Notes under the pieces: generated by a model
The model's input: only the letters and a program-made list of their open reading frames with translations
What the model was told of the DNA's origin: nothing
Databases searched by the model: none
Source: Pseudodesulfovibrio aespoeensis Aspo-2
Lineage (GTDB): Bacteria; Desulfobacterota; Desulfovibrionia; Desulfovibrionales; Desulfovibrionaceae
NCBI RefSeq assembly: GCF_000176915.2
Contig: NC_014844.1
Coordinates: forward strand, 1,798,001-1,862,000
DNA: 64,000 nucleotides
Direction: 5' to 3'
Made by a program: the position numbers and the translations under genes
Part shown: positions 1-8,212 of the stretch, one piece after another
Position numbering within the stretch: the first letter of the stretch is position 1
Layout of the letters: each line of letters starts with the position of its first letter

Positions 1-2991
1 CTAAACGAGCAGCTCGCCGTGCTTGGTCAGCTTCAAACCACTATGCCCGGTTCCGAGGCGGGCACGCTGTACAAGGCGTTCATCATGAAGGCCGCCGAGG
101 CGGGTGATGAACTCGGCCTGTCCTTCACCGACGCCAGCGGCCGCCTCAAGGGCGTGGTTCCCATCCTGCAGGAGATCAAGCGCCAGTTTCCCGATCTTTC
201 CAACGCCGCCGCGCAGGTGAAACTGAAAAAAGCTTTCGGCTCCGACGAGGCGGTTAAATTCCTGTTGCAGATGTCGGCGGGAGTGAATTCCCTCGAAGGC
301 AATATCCAGTCGGTGGGCCGAGCCATGAAGACCGGCACGGCGGTCACCGAACAGATGGCCGACGCCATGAACCAGGACATCGGAGCCCGGTTCCTGCTCC
401 TGCGCCAGCAGATGGCCAACCTCAGCGAAATTCTGGGGCGCACCTTGCTGCCGGTGGTGACACCGGTCATCAACGGCGTCTCCCGCGTTATTCTCTTCCT
501 GCAGCGCATGGCCAAATCGATGCCGGGCGTGACCCGGGCGATCCTGGGACTATCCATGGCCCTCGGCACCATTCTGGTCGTGGCCGGAGCCGTCACCGCC
601 GCCGTGGGGATGGTGGGACTCATGCTTCCCGCTATCAAGGCCGGGTTCGTGGCCATCAGCGCCGCGCTGGCCGGGGTGGGTTCGGCGGTCGCGACCTATT
701 TTCTGCCAGTTACCGCGATTATTGCTGGCGTGATCCTCTCGGTTTATTTGCTCAAACGCGCCTGGGAAACCAACTTCGGCGGCATCCAGGACGTCATCAC
801 CGGGGCCTGGAACAAGGTCTCGCTGGTCTTCCGGGGGATCAGGGAGCTTGTGGGCTCGCTCAGCGGCGGTGTCGGACAGATGTCGGCCGAACTGGCCCAG
901 AAGCTCCAATCCGCCGGTCTGCTGGGCTTCGTGGTCACCGTCTTCAAAGCCTATTACCGCGTTCGTGAGGCACTGGCCGGATTGTGGGGCGCTTTTTCCC
1001 ATGCCTTTGGTCGCATCCGCGCCATCCTCGAACCGACCGTCCGCACCCTGATGAGCGCCTATGCGGCGCTGGCCAGCGCGGTCTTTTCGGTGGTGGAGAT
1101 CTTCGGCGTGGCCGCCAGCGCCACCGACGGCTCGTCCTGGCGCACCTTCGGCACGGTTATCGGCACCGTCGCCGGTGTGCTTCTTCAGGGGTTGGCATTC
1201 GCGCTGAAGATCGTGGCCTGGAACCTGTCGCTCATCGTCCGAGCCCTGGCGGTGGTGGTGCGCAGCGTGGTCTGGGTCGGCAAGGTCATCGTCGGGTCCC
1301 TGGTCGGAGCGGCCAAGTTTATCTACAAGTTCCTGTTGCCCGTGCGCATGATCGGCGAGGCCTTCGTGGCCGCCGGAAAGATCGTCTATGCGGTCTGGCA
1401 GGTGCTGACCGGCGACATTTCCCTGCTGGACGGTCTCAAGGCCATCGGCGGCGCGGTCTACGATTTTGTTGCCACCCCGTTCCGCTGGGCGCGGGATGTG
1501 GTGGTCGGTGTCTGGAATTTCTTTTCCGGCATTTTCACCTCCATCGGCCGCCTGGTGGCCGACGCTGCCGGACAGATCGGCCAGGCGATTCTGAACCTGC
1601 CGATCATCAGCACTCTGCGCGATCTGTTTGCCACCGTGCGCTCCTTCTTCGCCGGGGACACGACCTTTTTCGAGGCGGGCAAAAAGCTGCTGATCACCCT
1701 GGGCGAAGGGATCTGGTCGGCGGTGACCTATCCCTTCACCATGCTCAAGAACGCCCTGGGCAAGCTGCGCAATCTGCTGCCGTTCTCCGACGCCCGCGAG
1801 GGACCGCTCGCCAACCTGACCGCCTCCGGTTCCGCGCTGCTCAAGACCCTCGCCGACGGCATGAGCCTTAGTCAGTCGCTGCCCGCGAAAGTGTTCGGCT
1901 TCGCCGCTCGCGGGATTCTCTCGATCGCTGCAGGAGCCTGGCAACAGATTAAATCGGCGGGCGGCAACCTTATGGACGCCGCCTCGGTTCCCTTCCGCAT
2001 GGCTGGAAAACTCTGGGATGGGTTGACCTCCGGAGCTCAAACCGTCGCTACCAAGGCCGGTGCCATCTTGGGCGGTCTTAAACAGTCCCTGCTTGGCGGC
2101 ACGCCTGACCTGGCGCTCAAGCCGTCTCAGGTCAATGCCTGGGACGCTCTGGCCACGGGAGCCGTCAATGTCCGCGACCGGATCGTTGCCACGCTGTCGG
2201 CCGTGCCCGGCGCTGTCGGTCGAATCTTTGCCAGCGCCGGGGCCGAGGGGCAATCCCTCTGGCAGCGGCTTTCCAGCGGCGCGAGCGCGGGCATTCAGGC
2301 GATCAAGGATCGCAGCGCCGGGATCGCCAACGGTTTACTCACCTCCACTCGCGCTTTGCTGGGAGTCCAGGCCCCGGTTCCGCTGGTGGCCGAGCAACGT
2401 CAACCGCTCAAGACGACGCAGCCCACCGAATCGATTGGGCAACGCATCATCGAAAGCGTACTGAGTCTCGTGCCGCGTCTGGACGAACGCCTGGTGCCCA
2501 AGGCCCTGAGCGCCATGCTGATGCTCCAGCCGGTCATGGCCACGGTAGCGCCAACTCCGCAACCGATGAACGGCACAGTGCAAACCGTCGCAGCGGCCGT
2601 CGAGCCGGTAAGTAAGAGCTATATCCAGCCGTTCGCAGTGGAACCGGCAATGGAAAGAGGAGACGCCTCTCTGGCACCGGGCGGGATCGAGCGGCCCATG
2701 ACCGCTGCGCCGACTCCGATAACGAAGCCCCTGCAATCAGGACTAGCAGAGATGGTGCCATCCGAACGCTTGATTACTCCGGCCCGCACTGCTCCGGCGG
2801 CACCATTGCGGGGAGAGGAAGCCGGTCCGGGAGTGCGCGAACTGCTGGAATCCCTGCTCTCGCGCCTCGATGGCCTGGCCGACCGCCCGGTGGAATTGAG
2901 CGTGACCACCAACATCGATGGTCGGAAGGTGGCCGAGGCGGTCTACAAGGACCTGCGGGAGCGGAAGATCAGAAACTACGAAACCCTGTGA
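1..2991 (+). CDS. Phage tail tape measure protein (5' end outside window)
   Basis: Sets tail length and occupies the tail tube lumen in contractile and siphophage-type tails. The frame is open from base 1 (LNEQLA...), so the start lies upstream; about 996 residues are visible. The N-terminal part seen here matches the TP901-type tape measure style (PGSEAGTLYKAFIMKAAE, then DASGRLKGVV). It is followed by long hydrophobic, Gly/Ala-rich stretches with many W/F-rich repeats (residues about 170-720) and a Pro/Thr-rich linker before a short C-terminal helix. Lying first in a rightward tail operon with tube, hub and baseplate genes supports the call. The family assignment rests on composition and context more than on catalytic motifs. 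Confidence 0.88.
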   Translation, partial: LNEQLAVLGQLQTTMPGSEAGTLYKAFIMKAAEAGDELGLSFTDASGRLKGVVPILQEIKRQFPDLSNAAAQVKLKKAFGSDEAVKFLLQMSAGVNSLEGNIQSVGRAMKTGTAVTEQMADAMNQDIGARFLLLRQQMANLSEILGRTLLPVVTPVINGVSRVILFLQRMAKSMPGVTRAILGLSMALGTILVVAGAVTAAVGMVGLMLPAIKAGFVAISAALAGVGSAVATYFLPVTAIIAGVILSVYLLKRAWETNFGGIQDVITGAWNKVSLVFRGIRELVGSLSGGVGQMSAELAQKLQSAGLLGFVVTVFKAYYRVREALAGLWGAFSHAFGRIRAILEPTVRTLMSAYAALASAVFSVVEIFGVAASATDGSSWRTFGTVIGTVAGVLLQGLAFALKIVAWNLSLIVRALAVVVRSVVWVGKVIVGSLVGAAKFIYKFLLPVRMIGEAFVAAGKIVYAVWQVLTGDISLLDGLKAIGGAVYDFVATPFRWARDVVVGVWNFFSGIFTSIGRLVADAAGQIGQAILNLPIISTLRDLFATVRSFFAGDTTFFEAGKKLLITLGEGIWSAVTYPFTMLKNALGKLRNLLPFSDAREGPLANLTASGSALLKTLADGMSLSQSLPAKVFGFAARGILSIAAGAWQQIKSAGGNLMDAASVPFRMAGKLWDGLTSGAQTVATKAGAILGGLKQSLLGGTPDLALKPSQVNAWDALATGAVNVRDRIVATLSAVPGAVGRIFASAGAEGQSLWQRLSSGASAGIQAIKDRSAGIANGLLTSTRALLGVQAPVPLVAEQRQPLKTTQPTESIGQRIIESVLSLVPRLDERLVPKALSAMLMLQPVMATVAPTPQPMNGTVQTVAAAVEPVSKSYIQPFAVEPAMERGDASLAPGGIERPMTAAPTPITKPLQSGLAEMVPSERLITPARTAPAAPLRGEEAGPGVRELLESLLSRLDGLADRPVELSVTTNIDGRKVAEAVYKDLRERKIRNYETL

Positions 2992-2999
2992 GAGGACCG

Positions 3000-3311
3000 A
3001 TGAAACGCATCTTTGTCTGCAGCCCGTTCGCGGGCGACATAGCTCGAAACGTCAAGGTCGCCGAAGCGCTTTGCCGTTGGGTCATGAGAAGCGGTCACGC
3101 GCCGTTCGCGCCACACCTGCTGTATCCGACCTTCACCGACGACAGCGTTCCCGAACAACGGGAGACGGGCATCGCCTGCGGCCTGGCCTACATGGAATGC
3201 TGCGACGAGGTGTGGGCGTTCACCGGCAACGGTATTTCCAGCGGCATGCAGCGGGAACTGGACCGGGCCGGACAACTGGGCAAGCCGATCATCAAGATTG
3301 TCGAGGTGTAA
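3000..3311 (+). CDS. DUF4406-like small protein in tail cluster
   Basis: A 103-residue protein beginning MKRIFVCSPFAGD, with a Rossmann-like order: FVCSPF at the N terminus, then a helix with REtGIACGLAYM, then EVWAFTGNGISSGM and KPIIKIVEV. This resembles the DUF4406 / nucleoside 2-deoxyribosyltransferase-like fold often carried by phages. ATG 3000 was chosen over the upstream GTG at 2988 because AGAGGA sits directly before it. It overlaps nothing and is followed after 2 bases by the tube gene. Whether it acts on nucleotides is not shown; it could be a moron gene in the tail operon. Confidence 0.6.
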   Translation: MKRIFVCSPFAGDIARNVKVAEALCRWVMRSGHAPFAPHLLYPTFTDDSVPEQRETGIACGLAYMECCDEVWAFTGNGISSGMQRELDRAGQLGKPIIKIVEV

Positions 3312-3313
3312 GG

Positions 3314-3784
3314 ATGGCCTGGGATCAACAGCCCATCAAGGGATATCTGGTGGACGCCGACACGGGGGAGCGGCTCGAATTCCAGTACAACCCCAACTCC
3401 ATCAGCGACGAGAAGTCGACCGACTACGCGACGATCAAAATTCCCGGTATGAGCCATCCGCGCTACCAGTACGTCGCTGGGGAACCGCGCCGGATCGCCT
3501 TCAAGGTCGAGCTGTTCAAAGGGCCGGTGAAGCAGAAGGTCGACTGGCTCCGCTCTCTGCAATATCCGGAGCACGCCGGAACCATGCTCAAGAACGCGCC
3601 GCATCGTGTGCTGCTCATTTTCGGCGATCTCTATCCCGGCGTGACCTGTATCGTCCGGCAGGTTAAGGCGCGGTTCTTCGGCCTGTTCGACCGGGACAAC
3701 CTGCTGCCGCAGCGGGCCGAGGTGGACATCGTCCTCGAGGAATACGTGGACCGTTCCATCAACTGGTCGGAGGTGCGCTCATGA
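3314..3784 (+). CDS. Contractile injection system tube/LysM adaptor protein
   Basis: A 156-residue protein whose N-terminal half (LVDADTGERLEFQYNPNSIS) carries the FxYNPxS pattern typical of the CIS tube protein / Afp7-like N-terminal domain, which links the inner tube to the baseplate hub. The start at 3314 follows AAGG. The next gene overlaps in an ATGA arrangement and encodes the LysM-like part, so the two together resemble a split version of the two-domain adaptor seen in other contractile systems. The call is from motif and position; no catalytic role is expected. Confidence 0.75.
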   Translation: MAWDQQPIKGYLVDADTGERLEFQYNPNSISDEKSTDYATIKIPGMSHPRYQYVAGEPRRIAFKVELFKGPVKQKVDWLRSLQYPEHAGTMLKNAPHRVLLIFGDLYPGVTCIVRQVKARFFGLFDRDNLLPQRAEVDIVLEEYVDRSINWSEVRS

Positions 3785-4071
3785 TCGGTCGCGATTCCCG
3801 CTACGCCCGCTGCGTTCTCTACCGGGACAGTGACGGCACCTCCCTCGGCGTGCGCCAGCGCATCGACACTACCCCCAGACACGACGACCGCCTGCACACC
3901 TTGGTCGAAGGCGACCGTCTGGATCTGCTCGCGCACCGCTATCTGGGCGATGCCCGGCTCTGGTGGATCATCTGCGACTACAACGACATCTTCTTTCCGC
4001 TGGAACTCGAGCCGGGCCAGGCGCTGCGCATTCCCTCCCGCGAACACGTTCAGATGCGCCTGCTCGACTGA
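3781..4071 (+). CDS. LysM-like tail protein (gpX-type)
   Basis: A 96-residue protein with the compact LysM signature: HTLVEGDRLDLLAHRYLGD, then ARLWWIICDYND, then LEPGQALRIPS. Small phage LysM proteins of the P2 gpX type bind the baseplate hub. It starts inside the stop codon of the preceding gene (ATGA), indicating translational coupling. It ends at 4071, immediately before the repeated regulatory element that precedes the gpD gene. Confidence 0.75.
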   Translation: MIGRDSRYARCVLYRDSDGTSLGVRQRIDTTPRHDDRLHTLVEGDRLDLLAHRYLGDARLWWIICDYNDIFFPLELEPGQALRIPSREHVQMRLLD

Positions 4072-4075
4072 GGCG

Positions 4076-4137
4076 TCCGACACCTCGCCATGCCTTCCGG
4101 TAAGTAAGCAGGGAACTGCGAACCACCGGAGAGACGC
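4076..4137 (+). promoter_or_regulatory. Putative cis-acting RNA element, copy 1
   Basis: An intergenic element shared with 11051-11138. It holds box 1 TCCGACAC (4076-4083), nine bases, box 2 CCTTCCGGTAAGTAA (4093-4107), a small hairpin GCAG-GGAA-CTGC (4108-4119), then box 3 ACCGGAGAGAC (4125-4135) just before ATG 4138. TCCGGT of box 2 is complementary to ACCGGA of box 3, so folding would hide the GGAGAG ribosome binding site. The pairing and repetition are seen; a regulatory role is inferred. Confidence 0.45.
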
Positions 4138-5430
4138 ATGGATCTGGATACTTTCAAGCCGACATTTTTGATTCAGATCGAGGGGCAAGACCTCTCGAAG
4201 GACATCACCCAGGAGATCACCTCTTTCGTCTTCACCGACAACGAGGAGGAGCTGGATATCCTCGAACTGTCGGTGACCGACCGCAACCTGCAGTTCGTCG
4301 ATGATCCTCTGTTCCAGGAAGGCAATGAGATCGTGGCCCGCTTCGGCTACGTGGGAAACCTCTCTCCGCGTAAGAAGGCGGTCATCAAAGACATCGATTA
4401 CGATTTTCCGGAAAACGGCGACCCGACCATCCGCATCAAGGCCTACGACAAGGGCTTTAAACTCGCGGGCAAGGAAAACCAGAAGGTCTGGCAGAAACCC
4501 GCTCCCGGCATCCTCTATTCGGAAATCGCCGAGCAGATCGCCGCCGCCAACGGCCTCACGTCGGTGGTCACTGCCACCAAGGGCAAACATCTCCGCGTCA
4601 CCCAGAGCAACATCTCGGACGCCCAGTTCCTGAAGGAGCTGGCGGAAAAAGCCCGTGACCGCGATGGCGACGGCGTGAGCGGCTATGTCTTCTACGTCCA
4701 GGACGACGAACTCCACTTCCATCCCCGCGAGCTCGACCAGACGCCGCTTCTGACCCTCGAATATTTCACCGACACCAAGGGCCTGTTGCGCTCGTTTCGC
4801 CCCAGCACCCAATCCCAGGGAGCCAAGGGCGCGGGTGTCGAGACCAAAACGGTCGGCGTCGACCCGCGCAAGAAGGACGTGGTCGAGCACAAGGCTAACA
4901 ACGCCACCACGCCCGAGCGCACGGCCCTGGGCAAGCAGACCTATCTGGTCGACGGCAACACCGGCGAAGGCAGCTTCAAAGAACAGGAGACGGGGCAGAT
5001 CGTGCCCAGCTTCGACCGTTCCGAAGGCTTTCACGATGAGCCGCGACAAGAGCCCGCCCAGGACAGCGCCGAAGGTAAGTTCCGCGAGGCCGAACTGCGT
5101 CAGGTCGAGGCGGATGCGGCCACTATCGGCATTCCCCAGCTACGCGCCAAGAAGAACGTCGAGATCAAGGGCGTGGGACGGAAGTTTTCCGGCATCTATT
5201 ACTGCCACTCGGTGCGCCACAGCATCAGCGGCGCTGGCTATCTCTGCGAACTCAAACTCAAGAAGAACGCTCTCGGCAAGGGCGCGGGCGACAAGTCCGC
5301 CGAGTCCCAGGGCAAACCCAACGACAAGGAGGCCCCGCCCACACCGCAAAACGAGCCGCCAGCCATGGTGACCATCAATGCGGACACCGGCGCGGTCACA
5401 CAAGGAGGCGGCAATGGGCGATCTCAGTAA
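4138..5430 (+). CDS. Phage late control gpD / VgrG-type baseplate hub protein
   Basis: A 430-residue hub protein of the gpD/gp27-like family, which forms the trimeric base on which the spike sits. The N terminus (FKPTFLIQIEGQDLSKDIT) and SVTDRNLQFVDDPLF are typical, followed by FGYVG, KAYDKGFKLAG and an SDAQFLKELAEKA segment before a second beta domain. A low-complexity Lys/Pro-rich tail covers residues about 375-420. It sits between the LysM protein and the gpV-like spike gene, as in Mu- and P2-like tails. Its ribosome binding site lies inside the repeated RNA-like element. Confidence 0.85.
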   Translation: MDLDTFKPTFLIQIEGQDLSKDITQEITSFVFTDNEEELDILELSVTDRNLQFVDDPLFQEGNEIVARFGYVGNLSPRKKAVIKDIDYDFPENGDPTIRIKAYDKGFKLAGKENQKVWQKPAPGILYSEIAEQIAAANGLTSVVTATKGKHLRVTQSNISDAQFLKELAEKARDRDGDGVSGYVFYVQDDELHFHPRELDQTPLLTLEYFTDTKGLLRSFRPSTQSQGAKGAGVETKTVGVDPRKKDVVEHKANNATTPERTALGKQTYLVDGNTGEGSFKEQETGQIVPSFDRSEGFHDEPRQEPAQDSAEGKFREAELRQVEADAATIGIPQLRAKKNVEIKGVGRKFSGIYYCHSVRHSISGAGYLCELKLKKNALGKGAGDKSAESQGKPNDKEAPPTPQNEPPAMVTINADTGAVTQGGGNGRSQ

Positions 5431-5788
5431 GAATTTCAACCGGTCGGAATTCGCCTGCAAGGGCAAAAACTGTTGCGGCCATTCGGCTGCGGTCCATCCC
5501 GATCTGGTCGACGCCCTGCAGGCGTTGCGCGACCGCATCGGCAAACCGCTGTCCATCACCAGCGGCTTCCGCTGCAACCGGCACAACAAGGCGGTGGGTG
5601 GCGCGGCGCAGAGTTACCACACGCTGGGCATGGCGGCCGACGTGAGCTGTCCCGATGGCGTTTCGCCCGGGGACCTGGCGGTCATCGCCGAGGAGATTCC
5701 GCTCTTCCGCGAGGGCGGCATCGGCGTCTATGCCTCCTGGGTCCATCTCGATGTGCGCCAGTCGGGCAAGGCGAGGTGGCGGTCATGA
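5414..5788 (+). CDS. M15 family peptidase (endolysin-type D,D/L,D-peptidase)
   Basis: A 124-residue, zinc-dependent peptidoglycan peptidase of the M15A class. Visible metal-site motifs are SGFRCNRHNKAVGG, SYHTLGMAADVS (HxxxxxxD) and the C-terminal SWVHLDVRQ (HxD). An N-terminal Cys-rich patch, FACKGKNCCGH, is common in phage forms. ATG 5414 follows GGAGG and overlaps the end of the gpD gene in another frame. Inside a tail operon it may act as a tail-associated lysin or as the release enzyme; no holin partner is certain. Confidence 0.88.
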   Translation: MGDLSKNFNRSEFACKGKNCCGHSAAVHPDLVDALQALRDRIGKPLSITSGFRCNRHNKAVGGAAQSYHTLGMAADVSCPDGVSPGDLAVIAEEIPLFREGGIGVYASWVHLDVRQSGKARWRS

Positions 5789-6204
5789 GTTCCGAAGCCA
5801 AGACCCTATTTTCCGGTACCGCGCTGGGTCTCTCCGGGCCGCTTCGGGTGGAGATTCTTGCTAATGGAATGACCGCCAGGCTGACCCAGCCGTTCCGTGT
5901 CCGCACCGGCGCTTGCCGCATCATCGAAGTGCCCGCCGGGTTCGAGACCGACTTCGCCTCGGTGCCGCGCCTGTTCTGGCGCATGGTGCCGCCCTGGGGG
6001 CGATATTCCCCGGCGGCCGTCGTTCACGACTACCTCTACCACACCGGCAAGGTCTCGCGGCTTGCGGCCGACCGTATCTTTCTCGAACTGATGGCGGCCC
6101 TGGGCGTGTCTCTGTGGAAACGCCAGGTCATGTATTGGGCGGTTCGCCTGGGCGGCTGGCTGGCCTGGGACGCCAGTCGAAAACGGGAGGCGGAGCATGC
6201 TTGA
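5785..6204 (+). CDS. DUF1353 family phage protein
   Basis: A 139-residue protein with the DUF1353 core: FETDFASVPRLFWRMVPPWG, then AAVVHDYLYHTG, then ADRIFLELMAALGV. DUF1353 proteins are common in phage lysis and tail regions and their function is not established. It starts in the ATGA overlap with the peptidase gene, so the two are probably translated together. The C-terminal stretch, MYWAVRLGGWLAW, is hydrophobic and could touch the membrane. Confidence 0.8.
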   Translation: MSSEAKTLFSGTALGLSGPLRVEILANGMTARLTQPFRVRTGACRIIEVPAGFETDFASVPRLFWRMVPPWGRYSPAAVVHDYLYHTGKVSRLAADRIFLELMAALGVSLWKRQVMYWAVRLGGWLAWDASRKREAEHA

Positions 6205-7246
6205 AACCCGCGACCGCCATTCCGAGGAGCGCTACCGCAACCGCTGGTACGGCAAATACCGGGCCTTCGTGCGCGACAACAACGACCCCGAACGCCTCGG
6301 CCGGGTCCGGCTGGAAATCCCAGCCGTGCTCGGCAGCGGGCGGGAGAACTGGTCCGAGTGGGCCGCGCCCTGTTTCCCCTACGGCGGCAACGACGACACC
6401 GGCATGTTTCTGGTCCCCGAGGAAGGGGCGTCGGTGTGGGCCGAGTTCGAAGGCGGCGTTGTCCAGTATCCGATCTGGACCGGGGTCTGGCTGGCCAAGA
6501 GCAATCCCGGCGAACAGCCTGAGGAATCCAAGCGCACCTGCGAGAGAGCCTTCTGCCATGACTGCGAGGACAAGGTCGAACATCAGGCCAACCGGCACGA
6601 CGATCTCGAACACAAGAAGTACCACGGCCATCCGCCGTATTACTGCCCACGCCTGAAAGTCCTGCTCAAGACCGAAACCGGCCACACCATCCTGGCCGAT
6701 GACCGCGACGGCGACGAGCTGCTGCGGATCATCGACCGCGCCGGACAGATCCTCACCATGGAAGGGAAGGTGAAGCCGGAGATGCAGAGCGGCAACGCCC
6801 TGCGCCGAGGCACGAAGAACGCCGAGAAAGGCGACCAGCTCGACATCGCCTCGCAGATCGTCGGCTCCCGCGCCCGCATCCAGCTCACCGACCTCTGCCG
6901 CCAGCAGGTGATCCTCGAAGCCTGGCAGGACAAGGAGAAGGTCCACATCCTCTCGTGCGACAAGGGCCGCTCCCGCTGGCAGAAGATCCTCATCGATACC
7001 ACCAAGGGTCGGGAGAAGGTTCACATCTGGGGACTCAACGGCACCCAGGAAATCCTCGTCGATTCCACCGCCGCCGCCGAACAGATCCGGCTGACCGACA
7101 AGGCCGGTCAGGTGGTGCGCATGAACGCCGCGCCCGGCCAGGAGAGCATCAGCGCCACCGACAAGTCCGGCAGCCTCGTGTTCATGGATGGGGTGGCCGG
7201 AAACATCATCATTCGCTCGACGAACACCGTCTTGATCAACACATGA
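6197..7246 (+). CDS. Baseplate spike protein, gpV/gp5 OB-fold type
   Basis: A 349-residue spike protein. The N-terminal OB fold is recognised by RAFVRDNNDPERLGRVRLEI, WAAPCFPYGG and VPEEGASVWAEFEGG. This is the gp5/gpV/VgrG tip-lysozyme-less fold that trimerises below the hub. The C-terminal half (residues about 150-349) is built of short beta repeats such as GRSRWQKILIDTTKGREKV, consistent with a trimeric beta-prism needle. A PAAR gene that would cap the needle lies downstream at 7630. It overlaps the DUF1353 gene by 8 bases. Confidence 0.85.
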   Translation: MLETRDRHSEERYRNRWYGKYRAFVRDNNDPERLGRVRLEIPAVLGSGRENWSEWAAPCFPYGGNDDTGMFLVPEEGASVWAEFEGGVVQYPIWTGVWLAKSNPGEQPEESKRTCERAFCHDCEDKVEHQANRHDDLEHKKYHGHPPYYCPRLKVLLKTETGHTILADDRDGDELLRIIDRAGQILTMEGKVKPEMQSGNALRRGTKNAEKGDQLDIASQIVGSRARIQLTDLCRQQVILEAWQDKEKVHILSCDKGRSRWQKILIDTTKGREKVHIWGLNGTQEILVDSTAAAEQIRLTDKAGQVVRMNAAPGQESISATDKSGSLVFMDGVAGNIIIRSTNTVLINT

Positions 7247-7258
7247 AGGAAGCATTGC

Positions 7259-7633
7259 ATGGGAGAAAGAACAACAACGCCCTCCGGACTTTCGGCCAGC
7301 GAGGAATTGCTGGCCCGGACCTTCGATCATTGGCGGGAGGAATTCCGCAGCATCCTCGAAAGTCACCGCCGGGAAATCCAGGACCGACTCGAGAAGATCG
7401 AGCGTGAAATCGAGAAGAAATCGGACAAGGAAAACGTCGAGGTGCTGGTCCGCTCGATCTACTCCGATCTGCACCGGCACGCCGAGGAGATCGACCGGCT
7501 GCATGCCCGGGTCGGCTCCAAGATGGGGACCGAGACCATGTGGAAGATCGTCGGCCTGGTGTTGACCATCGGCAGCACCATCGGCGGACTTATCGGCTTT
7601 CTGATCCATCTGTTGCTGAAGGTGAACCCATGA
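7259..7633 (+). CDS. Small coiled-coil protein with C-terminal membrane segment
   Basis: A 124-residue protein with a long charged helix (residues about 18-90; ESHRREIQDRLEKIEREIEK) and one C-terminal hydrophobic segment, IVGLVLTIGSTIGGLIGFLI. This layout resembles XhlA-like haemolysin or holin accessory proteins of phages, but no family motif was recognised. It sits between the spike and PAAR genes and overlaps the latter by 4 bases. A role with the M15 lysin at 5414 is possible but unproven. Confidence 0.55.
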   Translation: MGERTTTPSGLSASEELLARTFDHWREEFRSILESHRREIQDRLEKIEREIEKKSDKENVEVLVRSIYSDLHRHAEEIDRLHARVGSKMGTETMWKIVGLVLTIGSTIGGLIGFLIHLLLKVNP

Positions 7634-7893
7634 GCTCCCAGGCGCGACTCGGCGACATCAGCAGTCACGGCGGCGTCATCATCACCGGGGCAAGCCGGAC
7701 GCTGGACAACGGCATGCCGGTCGCCCGCATGGGGGATCTGCACGTCTGTCCCATCCCGGGGCATGGCGTGACGCCCATCGTGACCGGCAGCTTCGACACC
7801 ATCACCGAAGGATTGCCCAACGCCCGCATCGGCGACATCACCGCCTGCGGAGCCATCATCGTCACCGGCAGTCCCGACACCATCGACAACTGA
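7630..7893 (+). CDS. PAAR-domain spike tip protein
   Basis: An 87-residue PAAR protein that would sharpen the tip of the gpV-type needle. Motifs are ARLGDISSHGGVIITG, ARMGDLHVCPIPGHG and ARIGDITACGAIIVTGS, with His/Cys residues (H and C in DLHVCPIPGH, C in TACG) suited to binding a metal ion. The length equals a bare PAAR domain, so there is no toxin extension. ATG 7630 overlaps the stop of the coiled-coil gene. Confidence 0.9.
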   Translation: MSSQARLGDISSHGGVIITGASRTLDNGMPVARMGDLHVCPIPGHGVTPIVTGSFDTITEGLPNARIGDITACGAIIVTGSPDTIDN

Positions 7894-7903
7894 GGGGGAC
7901 GCC

Positions 7904-8212
7904 ATGAACAATCTCGAACAACCGCAGGAACCGCACTACTGGGATGTCTTCCCGAAGCTGATCCGGGTTTCGCGATCCCCATTCGTCCAGCGCATTCCGC
8001 TCTCGATCCGTGGTCTACCCGAAGCGCCGGTGTTTGAAACGTCCAATCCCGACGTGGCCAGTGTCGATGAGGACGGCAATGTCGAGTGCGGCTTCGTTCC
8101 CGGGGCGGCCATGATCCTGGTCTGGGATTCGCCCGAGCGGCTCAGCCTGCGTCACGTCCAGGTCGAGGTCTATGGCGGCGGCGTCTCCGCACCGGTGGAG
8201 GTTCCTTCATGA
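7904..8212 (+). CDS. Ig-like single-domain tail protein, paralogue of next gene
   Basis: A 102-residue all-beta protein. Its body aligns without gaps over long stretches with residues about 5-90 of the protein at 8209. Matching pairs include RIPLSIRG/RVPLSLRG, ETSNPDVASVDEDG/ASSNPEVAEIGPDG and SLRHVQVEV/SLRHVLVEV. The SNPxVA pattern is that of bacterial Ig-like (Big2-type) domains found in phage surface decorations. It overlaps the next start in an ATGA. It probably decorates the baseplate or fibre; the exact site is unknown. Confidence 0.6.
   Translation: MNNLEQPQEPHYWDVFPKLIRVSRSPFVQRIPLSIRGLPEAPVFETSNPDVASVDEDGNVECGFVPGAAMILVWDSPERLSLRHVQVEVYGGGVSAPVEVPS

Noticed and set aside
550-2253. 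Long open frame on the minus strand opposite the tape measure gene
   Set aside because: It is a shadow of high-G+C coding sequence; composition is Gly/His/Asp/Arg-rich and no domain is seen.
4099-4107. GGTAAGTAA looks like a eukaryotic 5' splice site
   Set aside because: Chance in a bacterial intergenic region; no intron structure and both flanking genes are intact.
4093-4137. Resemblance of CCGGTAAGTAA to part of the GEMM (c-di-GMP) riboswitch
   Set aside because: Only a short GGTA-GTA pattern is shared; the conserved GCAAA loop and the first stem of GEMM are missing in both copies.
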